A program made the position numbers and the translations under genes. The notes beneath the pieces were generated by a model. It saw only the letters and a list, made by a program, of their open reading frames with translations, ran no database searches and was not told the DNA's origin. This document shows, piece by piece, positions 50,995 through 58,828 of a DNA stretch of 61,255 bases (within the stretch, counting starts at the first letter, position 1; each line of letters begins with the position of its first letter). The DNA comes from Fen-1077 sp964462865 (GTDB lineage Bacteria; Chloroflexota; Dehalococcoidia; Dehalococcoidales; RBG-16-60-22), in NCBI GenBank assembly GCA_964462865.1, contig CAYWZO010000003.1:1-61255 (forward strand), read 5' to 3'.

Positions 50995-51420
50995 ATGAGG
51001 ACTGATAAATATATTGTCACCCGACCCAAAGCCAACGAAGGCGACGTGCCCTTCCTTGACCACCAGATTCCCAAAGATATACGGGAGCGCGTATTATACC
51101 TGGACGACGAGGTTATCAAGGGGGCCTTTTACGTGGCCACATCCTGGTTCTGGAAAGCCACTCCCCCCGGTCCGAAAGCCCACGTCCACGACTTCGCTGA
51201 AGTGCTGGCTTTCTTCGGGACCAATCCGGAGGACGTGCACGACCTGGGCGGAGAGGTCGAGTTCTGGATTGAGGGCGAAAAACACCTGATGCACGAGAGC
51301 TTCATTTCCTATATCCCGGCAGGAGTAACACACTGCCCGCTGCGTGTCACCCGGGTGGACCGCCCTATCTTCCATTTCACCACCGGGCCACGGGGCATGT
51401 ACGCCGGAGATACAAAGTGA
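50995..51420 (+). CDS. cupin-like protein (paralogue 3 of 3)
   Basis: 141 residues with A-H-V-H-D-F-A-E near residue 63 and S-Y-I-P-A-G-V-T-H-C-P near 104; here the Asp of D-E in the other copies is Ala-Glu. The middle segment F-F-G-T-N-P-E-D is shared with the other two. It starts a plus-strand run of SnoaL-like, CoA-transferase and flavoprotein genes with a good ribosome site (GAAAGGAG). Confidence 0.72.
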   Translation: MRTDKYIVTRPKANEGDVPFLDHQIPKDIRERVLYLDDEVIKGAFYVATSWFWKATPPGPKAHVHDFAEVLAFFGTNPEDVHDLGGEVEFWIEGEKHLMHESFISYIPAGVTHCPLRVTRVDRPIFHFTTGPRGMYAGDTK

Positions 51421-51462
51421 CCGCTTCTCTGGTACCTACGGACGATTAAGGAGGCTTTTACG

Positions 51463-51993
51463 ATGACGCTGCAAGAGATGGAAAAGAAGGTCAGGGAACT
51501 GGAGAAACGCCTCCAGGCCATGGAGGACGCCGAAGAAATCCGGAAACTACACACCGATTACATTTACTGCTTGAGCAACTGGGAATTCGAAAAAATGGCG
51601 GACTGCTTCGCGGAGGACGCCGTGGAAGAGGGGATACACACCAACCAGAAACACACAGGCAAGGCGGAAATCAAGAAGATGTTCGAGGAGATGGCGCAGA
51701 ACCCGCCGCAGAAGGGCGGCCATATACTGATCCAGCCCGTCATCTCCGTCGACGGCGATAAGGCCGAGGGGCACTGGATTATGTACCGCCTCAATTACTA
51801 CTTTAAAGGGCCCTCCGGGCAGGTGATTAATATGTTCGGGCCGTCTGTGCAGCGCCGGTACGACTGCGAGTATGTTAAGGAAAACGGGAAGTGGAAATTC
51901 AGCCGTCTCAAGTTCACCGCCCCCTGGCCGGAGCCGGACCCCCGCTACGAAAAAGGCTATCCTCTGGCTTCAAAACTAAAGATGGAGCAATAA
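51463..51993 (+). CDS. SnoaL-like (NTF2-fold) protein (paralogue 2 of 3)
   Basis: 176 residues. The N-terminal helix pair (LQEMEKKVRELEKRLQAMEDAEEIRKLH) is longer than in copy 1 and likely forms a coiled coil. It shares the D-C-F-A-E-D-A, GKAEIKKMFEEM and K-W-K-F-S-R-L-K-F-T segments with the protein at 32933. Dehydratase or isomerase activity would fit the family, but the active residues are not clear. Confidence 0.75.
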   Translation: MTLQEMEKKVRELEKRLQAMEDAEEIRKLHTDYIYCLSNWEFEKMADCFAEDAVEEGIHTNQKHTGKAEIKKMFEEMAQNPPQKGGHILIQPVISVDGDKAEGHWIMYRLNYYFKGPSGQVINMFGPSVQRRYDCEYVKENGKWKFSRLKFTAPWPEPDPRYEKGYPLASKLKMEQ

Positions 51994-52006
51994 AACTAAT
52001 TAAAAA

Positions 52007-52110
52007 CGTCATTGCGAGGAGTCCCGATACAATCGGGACGACGTGGCAATCTCCGTGATTCATTAAAGCGGAACCAAGGGATTGCCACGGGCTTCGCCCT
52101 CGCAATGACG
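52007..52110. mobile_element. MITE-like element with 13-bp terminal inverted repeats
   Basis: CGTCATTGCGAGG (52007-52019) and CCTCGCAATGACG (52098-52110) are perfect inverted ends of a 104-bp element. Inside are two more inverted pairs: GTCCCGAT/ATCGGGAC around ACA, and GTGGCAATC with GATTGCCAC. It has no coding capacity and sits between two SnoaL-like genes. GTCATTGCGAGG repeats are common in other bacterial genomes. Confidence 0.75.
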
Positions 52111-52134
52111 GAATATTGATGAAGGGGTACCAGT

Positions 52135-52743
52135 ATGGACCAGCAGGAAATGGCCGCCAGGTTGCAGGCGGTCGAGGACATAATACAAATCGATAAGCTC
52201 CAGAAGATATACGGCTACTACCTGGATAACGGCATGTTCCGGGAGGTAATCGACCTGTTCTCGGACAACACGGAGTCGGTGGAGGTGGGCGACCGGGGGG
52301 TGTTCCGGGGCAAAGACGGCGTACGGCGTTTTTTCTGGGGCTACCTGGGGCGGGAAGGCAAACCGCGCCTGCCCGGTGACATGGCGTTCCACATGCAGCA
52401 CCAGGGCGTGGTGGACGTGGCCCCGGACGGCCGGACGGCCAAGGGTAGATGGTACTGCACCATGATACAGGCCAGGCCCGTCGAGCCGGGCGGGCCGATA
52501 CGCTCCGTGCTGGGGCACGGCGTGTATGAAAACGAGTTCGTTAAAGAAGACGGCAAATGGAAGTTTAAAAAGCTATTTTACAGCCTCCATTACCGTTCTC
52601 CCATCAAGGGGGGCTGGGCGGAGACACCCATGATCGCCGCCGGCCCTGCCCCCGCCAGCGATGCCCCGCCCACCGCTTACCATCCCTACCCGAATATCGC
52701 CCTGGTACCTTTCCACTGGAAGCACCCGGTCACCGGTGAATAA
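52135..52743 (+). CDS. SnoaL-like (NTF2-fold) protein (paralogue 3 of 3)
   Basis: 202 residues: helix MAARLQAVEDIIQIDKLQKIYG, D-L-F-S-D-N-T-E, a G-K-D-G-V-R-R-F-F segment and G-K-W-K-F-K-K-L-F, then a Pro-rich extension of ~45 residues. It is the most divergent of the three and may have another substrate. It precedes a family III CoA-transferase gene by 32 nt. Confidence 0.75.
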   Translation: MDQQEMAARLQAVEDIIQIDKLQKIYGYYLDNGMFREVIDLFSDNTESVEVGDRGVFRGKDGVRRFFWGYLGREGKPRLPGDMAFHMQHQGVVDVAPDGRTAKGRWYCTMIQARPVEPGGPIRSVLGHGVYENEFVKEDGKWKFKKLFYSLHYRSPIKGGWAETPMIAAGPAPASDAPPTAYHPYPNIALVPFHWKHPVTGE

Positions 52744-52775
52744 AAAGCCGATACCTATCACTTTCAGGAGGCAAC

Positions 52776-54053
52776 ATGGCAGAGAAAAACGAGGGTATGC
52801 TCTCCCCCTACCGGGTACTCGACCTCACCGACGAACGGGGGTTTTTCAGCGGCAAGCTGCTCGGTGACCTGGGGGCCGATGTTATTAAAATCGAAAAGCC
52901 CGGAGGCGACCCCGCCCGCCGCTTCGGCCCCTTTTTCCAGGACATCCCCGACCCCGAAAAAAGCCTGTTCTGGCTGGGTCTCAACACCAACAAGCGGGGA
53001 ATCACGCTCAACATCGAGAGCGCCGCCGGGCAGGCCGTCTTTAAAAAGCTCTGCGGAACGGCGGACATCCTTATCGAATCGTTCGAACCCGGCCACATGG
53101 ATATAATCGGACTGGGCTACGCGGCGCTCAAAGAAATCAACCCCCGTCTCATCATGGCCTCGATTTCCGGGTTCGGTCAGGAAGGCCCTTACCGGGACTA
53201 TAAGTCGCCCTCCATCGTGCTCTGGGCGCTTTCCGGCCAGGGCTTCGTCACCGGCGATGCCGACCGGCCGCCTCTTTCCACCAGCTATCCCATCCCTTAT
53301 TTTTTCGGTGCCATACAGGCAACCATCGGTGCTTTGATAACGCTGTACCACCGCGCCGTGACCGGCCGCGGCCAGTACGTGGATGCCCCTTCGCTGTTAA
53401 GTCTGGCCTGGGCCACCGGCTCGGACCCGCAGGGGCTGTGGCTGAACGATAAGACCATCGTCACGCGCTCCGGCCGTTACTGGCCCCGTCCCCAGCCCAG
53501 GCCCGACGGCTCAATAGAATATGTTAACGTCCCCCTGACCTATCCCTGCAAGGACGGCGGCGTCAAGTTCTTCCCCTTCGTGGAAGAGGGCATGCTCCCC
53601 AGTACCAACGGCATGACGCAGTGGGTCATCGAGGAGGGGTTCGGCAGCGAAGCGGCGCGAAAGGTCGACTGGAGTACCTGGAACTGGCAGACCGTGCCCC
53701 AGGAGCTCGTCGACGACATCACCGGCTGCTTCGAGCGCCTTTTCCTGAACCATACCAAGGCCGAGCTCTTTGAAGAAGCACAGAAAAGAGGCGTTCAGCT
53801 CTACCCGGTTTTTACCGTAACGGATATGCTAAATTTCCCCCAGCTTTCCATACGCAATTTTTGGGAAAAGGTCGAACACCCCGAACTGGGAACGCTGACC
53901 TATCCCGGCGCGTTCACCAAGCTGTCGGACGGCTCATGCGGGATACGGCGGCGGGCCCCGCGCATCGGCGAACACAACGAAGAAATCTACGTGAAAGAAA
54001 TGGGGATGTCTCCAGAAGACCTGGCGCTCCTGGTACAAACGGGCGATATTTAA
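52776..54053 (+). CDS. family III CoA-transferase (CaiB/BaiF), copy 1
   Basis: 425 residues with the N-terminal VLDLTDERGFFSGKLLGDLGADVIKIE motif, GGDPARRFGPF, and LNTNKRGITLNI. The catalytic Asp is expected in G-R-G-Q-Y-V-D-A. Its two-domain interlocked-dimer fold moves CoA between carboxylic acids without ATP. The next gene is a second member, so the pair may form a heterodimer or serve two substrates. Confidence 0.88.
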   Translation: MAEKNEGMLSPYRVLDLTDERGFFSGKLLGDLGADVIKIEKPGGDPARRFGPFFQDIPDPEKSLFWLGLNTNKRGITLNIESAAGQAVFKKLCGTADILIESFEPGHMDIIGLGYAALKEINPRLIMASISGFGQEGPYRDYKSPSIVLWALSGQGFVTGDADRPPLSTSYPIPYFFGAIQATIGALITLYHRAVTGRGQYVDAPSLLSLAWATGSDPQGLWLNDKTIVTRSGRYWPRPQPRPDGSIEYVNVPLTYPCKDGGVKFFPFVEEGMLPSTNGMTQWVIEEGFGSEAARKVDWSTWNWQTVPQELVDDITGCFERLFLNHTKAELFEEAQKRGVQLYPVFTVTDMLNFPQLSIRNFWEKVEHPELGTLTYPGAFTKLSDGSCGIRRRAPRIGEHNEEIYVKEMGMSPEDLALLVQTGDI

Positions 54054-54073
54054 CGCTCCAGACGGAGGACGAG

Positions 54074-55288
54074 ATGGCTAATCGACCCTTTGAAGGTATC
54101 AATATCCTGGATTTCACCTGGGCAGCCACCGGCCCGCACACCGTCAACCCACTGGCTTTCTACGGCGCCACCATCATCAAGGTAGAATCGCGGGGGCGCT
54201 TTGATGCCTTGAGGAGCCTGGGGCCGTTCAAGGACGGCATCGCGGAACCGGAACACAGCTACGCCTTCGCCTACAGCCAGGCAGGCAAACGCTACAACAT
54301 CACCCTGAACTTAGGGACTCCCAAAGGCATGGATATAATCAGGACACTGGTGACCTGGGCCGACATCGTGGCGGACAGCTATTCCACCGGTACCATGGAG
54401 CGGTGGGGACTCGACTACGAAAACCTGAAGAAAATCAAGCCCGATATCATCATGATACGCACCTGCATGCACGGCCACACCGGCCCGCTTTCCAAACAGC
54501 ACGGCCAGGGGTTTATCCTGACCGCCCTGTCCGGGGTCGATTCTCTCATCAGCTGGCCGGACCGCGCCCCTTCCGGCGCCTACGGCCCTTTTACCGATTA
54601 TATCGTGCCCCAGCTCAATACCATCAGTCTGGTGGCCGCCCTCGACTACCGGCGTCGCACCGGCAAGGGGCAGTACATCGACCAGTCCCAGCACGAGGCG
54701 ACCCTGGGGCTGATTGCGCCGCTCATTCTCGACTATACGGTCAACGGGCGGGACATCACCGGACATGGCAACCGCCTGCCTTACGCGGCCCCGCACGGCA
54801 TCTACCGCTGCCAGGGCGAGGAACGCTGGTGCGCCATCGCCGTTTTCACGGATGAAGAGTGGGCCAGCTTCTGTCAAGTCATCGGCCAGCCGTCCCTGGC
54901 CAACGACCCCCGGTTCCACACCCTGTTAAAGAGAAAAGAGAATGAAGACGCGCTGGACAGTGTGGTGGCAGACTGGACGGTAAAACACACGCCCGAGGAA
55001 GTGATGAAGCTGATGCAGCAGTCGGGGGTGGCGGCGGGCGTTGTCTCCAACGCCAGGGACATGGCTGAAGACCCCCAGATGAAGCACTACCGTTTCTTTG
55101 AAGAGCGCGAGCACCCCGTCCAGAAGAAAATCCCGTTCAGCCACGGCCCGGGCTTCCGACTGTCCGACGAGACCTATGAGATAGGAAGGTCCAACCTCCT
55201 CGGCGAGCATAACGACTATGTATTTACGAAGATACTCGGCTTTTCCGACGAAGAATTCGCCGCGTTAATCGCCGAGGGCGTGATTTAA
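54074..55288 (+). CDS. family III CoA-transferase (CaiB/BaiF), copy 2
   Basis: 404 residues from the ATG at 54074, which follows GGAGGACGAG; the in-frame extension to 53861 runs over the previous gene and is a shadow. The N-terminus is INILDFTWAATGPHTVNPLAFYGATIIKVES, and the catalytic Asp is expected in G-K-G-Q-Y-I-D-Q-S-Q. It is separated from copy 1 by 20 nt. BaiF, CaiB and succinyl-CoA:benzylsuccinate CoA-transferase belong to this family. Confidence 0.9.
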   Translation: MANRPFEGINILDFTWAATGPHTVNPLAFYGATIIKVESRGRFDALRSLGPFKDGIAEPEHSYAFAYSQAGKRYNITLNLGTPKGMDIIRTLVTWADIVADSYSTGTMERWGLDYENLKKIKPDIIMIRTCMHGHTGPLSKQHGQGFILTALSGVDSLISWPDRAPSGAYGPFTDYIVPQLNTISLVAALDYRRRTGKGQYIDQSQHEATLGLIAPLILDYTVNGRDITGHGNRLPYAAPHGIYRCQGEERWCAIAVFTDEEWASFCQVIGQPSLANDPRFHTLLKRKENEDALDSVVADWTVKHTPEEVMKLMQQSGVAAGVVSNARDMAEDPQMKHYRFFEEREHPVQKKIPFSHGPGFRLSDETYEIGRSNLLGEHNDYVFTKILGFSDEEFAALIAEGVI

Positions 55289-55306
55289 TCTGAAGGATGA
55301 AGACTG

Positions 55307-56347
55307 ATGAAAACAAGAATTACCGAGCTCTTTGGCATTAAACACCCCGTTATCCTCTCCCCGATGGCCTTCGTGGCACGCGCCCCGCTGGTCATCGCTG
55401 TTTGTAACGCCGGCGGCCTGGGACTTTTCGGCCCGCCGGGGCTGACTGTCGATGAGATGCGCCAGCAGATACGTGAAATCAAGGCGAACGTCGGGGGAAG
55501 GCCCTTCGGCGTGAACATCATGCCCGTCATGCCCAAGGTGAGGGATCTCATCCAGCTACTCATCGACGAAGAGGTACCGGTCTGGACCTCCGGGCTGAGA
55601 AACCCGCTGACAGTTTTCAATATTAAAAAGCCCAAAAATGTTATTTTCATTCCGGCGGTGGGCAATGTCCGGCAGGCGTTAAGCGTCGAAAAATCGGGGG
55701 CGGACGCGGTCATCGTACAGAGCCTGGAGTCCGGGGGGCACGCCGGTCTGATAGCGTCTACCGTGCTGGTGCCCGAGGTCTCCCGGGCGGTAAAAATCCC
55801 GGTGGTCTCGGCCGGCGGCTACTGTGATGGCCACGGCCTGGCGGCGGCGCTGGCGCTCGGTGCGGAAGGCATCGCCATGGGCACGAGATTCGCTGTAACC
55901 CAGGAAAGCCCCATACTGGACGGACTGAAAAAGGCCTTCATCGAGGCGCGGGACGCCGACGCCGTCTTGAGCGCCGTCTGGGACGGCATGCCGCAGCGGG
56001 CGATAAGTAAAATGAAACACTACCGCGGCTGGTGGACGCATCCCTGGGACGCCATCCCCAACCTGATAGCCTCCAAGAATGTCTTCAACGCCAGCTGGAA
56101 AGAGATATTGGACAACGCCCGTATGCTGATGCAGATGAAAGTCTCGCCGGCGCAGTTCGCCACGGGTATGGCTCTTTTCCGCAAGTCTATCGCCAGCGGC
56201 GATATCAAAAAGTCATTCTCGCCGGCGGGACAGGTGGTAGGCCTGATAAACGATATCCCCGCCTGCCAGGAACTCATCGAGCGGACGGTCGCCGGAGCGG
56301 AAGACGTGATTAAAGAACTCTATATGGAAAAAACCGGGGGAAAATAA
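55307..56347 (+). CDS. nitronate monooxygenase/FabK-like flavoprotein
   Basis: A 346-residue FMN-binding TIM barrel of the 2-nitropropane dioxygenase/FabK type: H-P-V-I-L-S-P-M-A near residue 13, ESGGHAG near 139, and the phosphate-binding VSAGGYCDGHGLAAALALGAEGIAMGTRF near 160-195. In an anaerobe it is more likely an enoyl reductase or a related enone reductase. It ends the operon and a terminator follows. Confidence 0.82.
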   Translation: MKTRITELFGIKHPVILSPMAFVARAPLVIAVCNAGGLGLFGPPGLTVDEMRQQIREIKANVGGRPFGVNIMPVMPKVRDLIQLLIDEEVPVWTSGLRNPLTVFNIKKPKNVIFIPAVGNVRQALSVEKSGADAVIVQSLESGGHAGLIASTVLVPEVSRAVKIPVVSAGGYCDGHGLAAALALGAEGIAMGTRFAVTQESPILDGLKKAFIEARDADAVLSAVWDGMPQRAISKMKHYRGWWTHPWDAIPNLIASKNVFNASWKEILDNARMLMQMKVSPAQFATGMALFRKSIASGDIKKSFSPAGQVVGLINDIPACQELIERTVAGAEDVIKELYMEKTGGK

Positions 56348-56407
56348 CAGCAGCAGAACCGTTAGACCGCTTTATACACAATTATCTGGCATATTAAGAG
56401 GTTTCAG

Positions 56408-56435
56408 GAGGGGGCAAAAAGGCCCCCTCTCCTTT
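56408..56435 (+). terminator. intrinsic terminator of the CoA-transferase operon
   Basis: GAGGGGGC (56408-56415) and GCCCCCTC (56422-56429) form a perfect 8-bp stem with a 6-nt loop, followed by TCCTTTTC. It lies about 60 nt after the stop of the nitronate monooxygenase-like gene and marks the end of the catabolic region. Confidence 0.8.
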
Positions 56436-56514
56436 TCCCTTCCCCATGCTAAGGGTACAGGTGTAAGGCCAATATCTCCACCCCCTCTTTTGACGCGGTT
56501 ACGGCCATTACAGT

Positions 56515-57990
56515 ATGCTGGATAACATGGGCTTACCAAAACGAAGTCAAGCAATCAGGGACAAAACGGGGTCAACCCCGGAGCAGAGGGTGCTCCGCTC
56601 TACCAGAGAGCGGCACCTTATCGTCCCGGGACAAAAGCTGGTGGTGGCCGTATCCGGCGGGCCGGACTCCATCTGCCTGCTCCATATCCTTTACAGGATG
56701 CGGCGGGAGCTGGACATCGAGCTGCACGTCGCCCACCTCAACCACCGGCTGCGCGGTAAGGAGTCCTCCGCCGACGCCGCCTACGTGGCGGAGTTCGCCC
56801 GTAAATTAGGAATCCCCGCGACCATTGAAGCACGCGACGTGAAATCATACCGGACGCAGCAGCACATCTCCCTGGAAGAAGCCGCGCGGGAGGTACGTTA
56901 TTCCTTCCTGGCAGAGGTCGCCGCGGCGGTGAAGGCGGAGCGGGTAGCGGTAGGCCATACTGCCGCTGACCATGTGGAGACCATCCTGATGCACCTGATA
57001 CGCGGTAGCGGTACTCGGGGGCTGCGGGGGCTTTTACCCGTCAGCCGCTGGCGGTCTTCAGGCACCGAAATTACCATCGTCAGGCCGCTGCTGGAACTCA
57101 CCCGCGAGGAAACGGCCGCCTACTGCCGCCGGCACCGGCTCCACCCGCGCACCGATACATCCAACTTGTCGCCGGAGCCGTTCCGGAACAGGATAAGGCA
57201 TGAGCTCCTGCCATTGCTGCGGAGCTATAATCCACAGGTTGCCGCAGCCCTGCGGCGGACGGCACGACTCGCCGCGGACGACCTGGACTTCATCGATGAA
57301 AATGCGAGCCGGGCGCGGGATGAAGTGACCCGTCGGGAGGGTGATGCGGTCATCCTGGACAAGAAGAAATGCCTGGCCCTGCCGAGAGCGTTGCAACGCT
57401 ACCTGCTGCGGGCGGCCATCGCAGCAGTGCGGGGCGACCTCAAAGACATCGAGGCCGGGCACATCGAAGACGTGCTCGCGGCCCTGGAGAAACCGGCCGG
57501 GAAAACAATCGACCTGCCCGAGGGCCTCACCTTCACCACCGAGCATGACAGGTATGTGCTGGCGCCGGACACGGCATCTTCCTGCCCGCTCCCTGTACTG
57601 GGAAATGACTGCGCTCTAAATATCCCCGGCAGGACGAGGCTCCCCGGATGGGACATCGAAGCGATAGTGACCACCTCCGCCGCCGTGAAGGATGAAATCA
57701 ATGGGGCAAATGACTTGACCGCTTATTTTGACTTCGATAAAACGGGGAGGATCTTAAAAGTGCGCCGCCGCCTCGCCGGTGACCGCTTCCAGCCGCTGGG
57801 CATGCCAGACCCCAAGAAGCTGAACGCGTTCATGATTGACGCCCGGATACCCCGAGCCTGGCGGGGTCGCGTCCCCGTCGTCAGCGCGCCGGGTCAAATC
57901 ATCTGGTTGGCCGGCTGGCGCATTGACGAGCGGGTGAAGGTCACCGCAACTACGGTAAATATCCTCCGCCTGGAATTCAGGCGCCGTTAG
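56515..57990 (+). CDS. tilS: tRNA(Ile)-lysidine synthetase
   Basis: The PP-loop ATPase motif S47-G-G-P-D-S52 starts the catalytic domain; the LNHRLRG segment, EEAAREVRY and GHTAADHVETILMHLIRGSGTRGLRGL follow. The C-terminal domains (about residues 380-491) include KVRRRLAGDRFQPLGM. The enzyme converts C34 of the AUA-reading tRNA to lysidine. No ribosome site is clear before the ATG at 56515. The last bases overlap the convergent membrane-protein gene by 4 bp. Confidence 0.92.
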   Translation: MLDNMGLPKRSQAIRDKTGSTPEQRVLRSTRERHLIVPGQKLVVAVSGGPDSICLLHILYRMRRELDIELHVAHLNHRLRGKESSADAAYVAEFARKLGIPATIEARDVKSYRTQQHISLEEAAREVRYSFLAEVAAAVKAERVAVGHTAADHVETILMHLIRGSGTRGLRGLLPVSRWRSSGTEITIVRPLLELTREETAAYCRRHRLHPRTDTSNLSPEPFRNRIRHELLPLLRSYNPQVAAALRRTARLAADDLDFIDENASRARDEVTRREGDAVILDKKKCLALPRALQRYLLRAAIAAVRGDLKDIEAGHIEDVLAALEKPAGKTIDLPEGLTFTTEHDRYVLAPDTASSCPLPVLGNDCALNIPGRTRLPGWDIEAIVTTSAAVKDEINGANDLTAYFDFDKTGRILKVRRRLAGDRFQPLGMPDPKKLNAFMIDARIPRAWRGRVPVVSAPGQIIWLAGWRIDERVKVTATTVNILRLEFRRR

Positions 57991-58820
57991 ACATCCAGGC
58001 CGGTCGGTTCAACTGGCCCCGCCGCACCAATCTCTGCCGTTTCGGCCCTGCGCCAGCGTATAAAAAGGACGACGGCGGTTACCAACACGGCCACCACCGC
58101 GACGTAAGTCTCCACCTGAACAATGGTGAAGTAGCCTTTTTGCAGAAAAACCACGACGTAGTTCAGAAGAGCGTGCAGACCGGCGGCGATGAGGTAGAAC
58201 TGCCAGCCCTTGCCCTTCGCCAGGCCGTAGCCAGCCAGGGCCGAGGCCGCGATGTGAAAGCCAACAGCAAAGAACCTCTCCCAGAAACCGGCAATCCCCA
58301 GGAAACCATCCATCTGCAAGGCCTGCACCGTCCAGCCGGCGGCGAACATCCGGTTATGCGCCCAGACCGCCTCGAAGATGCCGAAGCCGGCGCCGGCAAT
58401 CGCCCCGATGGCCAGCCCCAGTCTGGGGGTGATGAGCCGGCCGCTACGCCACCACCAGACCACCATGGGTACCATCTTGGCGCCTTCCTGCACCAGCCCG
58501 CTTAATAAAATCTGGGGTATCCCCGCCAGGAGGAGCCAGCTAACCAGTGTCGCCTGGTCCCAGAAATGTGACAATGCCTGCCCTACCCAGTGTTGCAGCG
58601 GCAGCTGGACGAAGGTCACCGCCAGCAGGGTCAGGAAGGCGCTGACCACCGCCACCACCCAGAGCCAGTGTTTTTTAAAGAGCGGCGGCCAGTGGGCGCA
58701 GAGCCAGATAGCGCCGAAGACTATTGCCAGGCCAATGCCGACAAGCATCAGCTCTATCTTGAGGCCGGGATAAAGGAAGAATGACTTGAGAAAGCTTATC
58801 ATATATTCCCACATGCTCAA
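57987..58820 (-). CDS. YhfC/PrsW-like intramembrane protease family protein
   Basis: 277 residues with about seven or eight membrane helices. Motifs in membrane-adjacent positions are Q-E-G-A-K near residue 112 (a relaxed form of E-E-x-x-K), G-F-G-I-F-E-A near 145, H-I-A-A-S near 190 and H-A-L-L-N near 216, which together suggest a metal site as in PrsW/YhfC. Activity is inferred from the family; no substrate is apparent. It lies 8 nt after the nicotinamidase fusion gene. Confidence 0.7.
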   Translation of the reverse strand: MSMWEYMISFLKSFFLYPGLKIELMLVGIGLAIVFGAIWLCAHWPPLFKKHWLWVVAVVSAFLTLLAVTFVQLPLQHWVGQALSHFWDQATLVSWLLLAGIPQILLSGLVQEGAKMVPMVVWWWRSGRLITPRLGLAIGAIAGAGFGIFEAVWAHNRMFAAGWTVQALQMDGFLGIAGFWERFFAVGFHIAASALAGYGLAKGKGWQFYLIAAGLHALLNYVVVFLQKGYFTIVQVETYVAVVAVLVTAVVLFIRWRRAETAEIGAAGPVEPTGLDV

Positions 58821-58828
58821 TCTCCTGC

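Noticed and set aside
53861..54073. N-terminal extension of the second CoA-transferase
   Set aside because: It overlaps the first CoA-transferase gene; ATG 54074 has a ribosome site and matches the family start.
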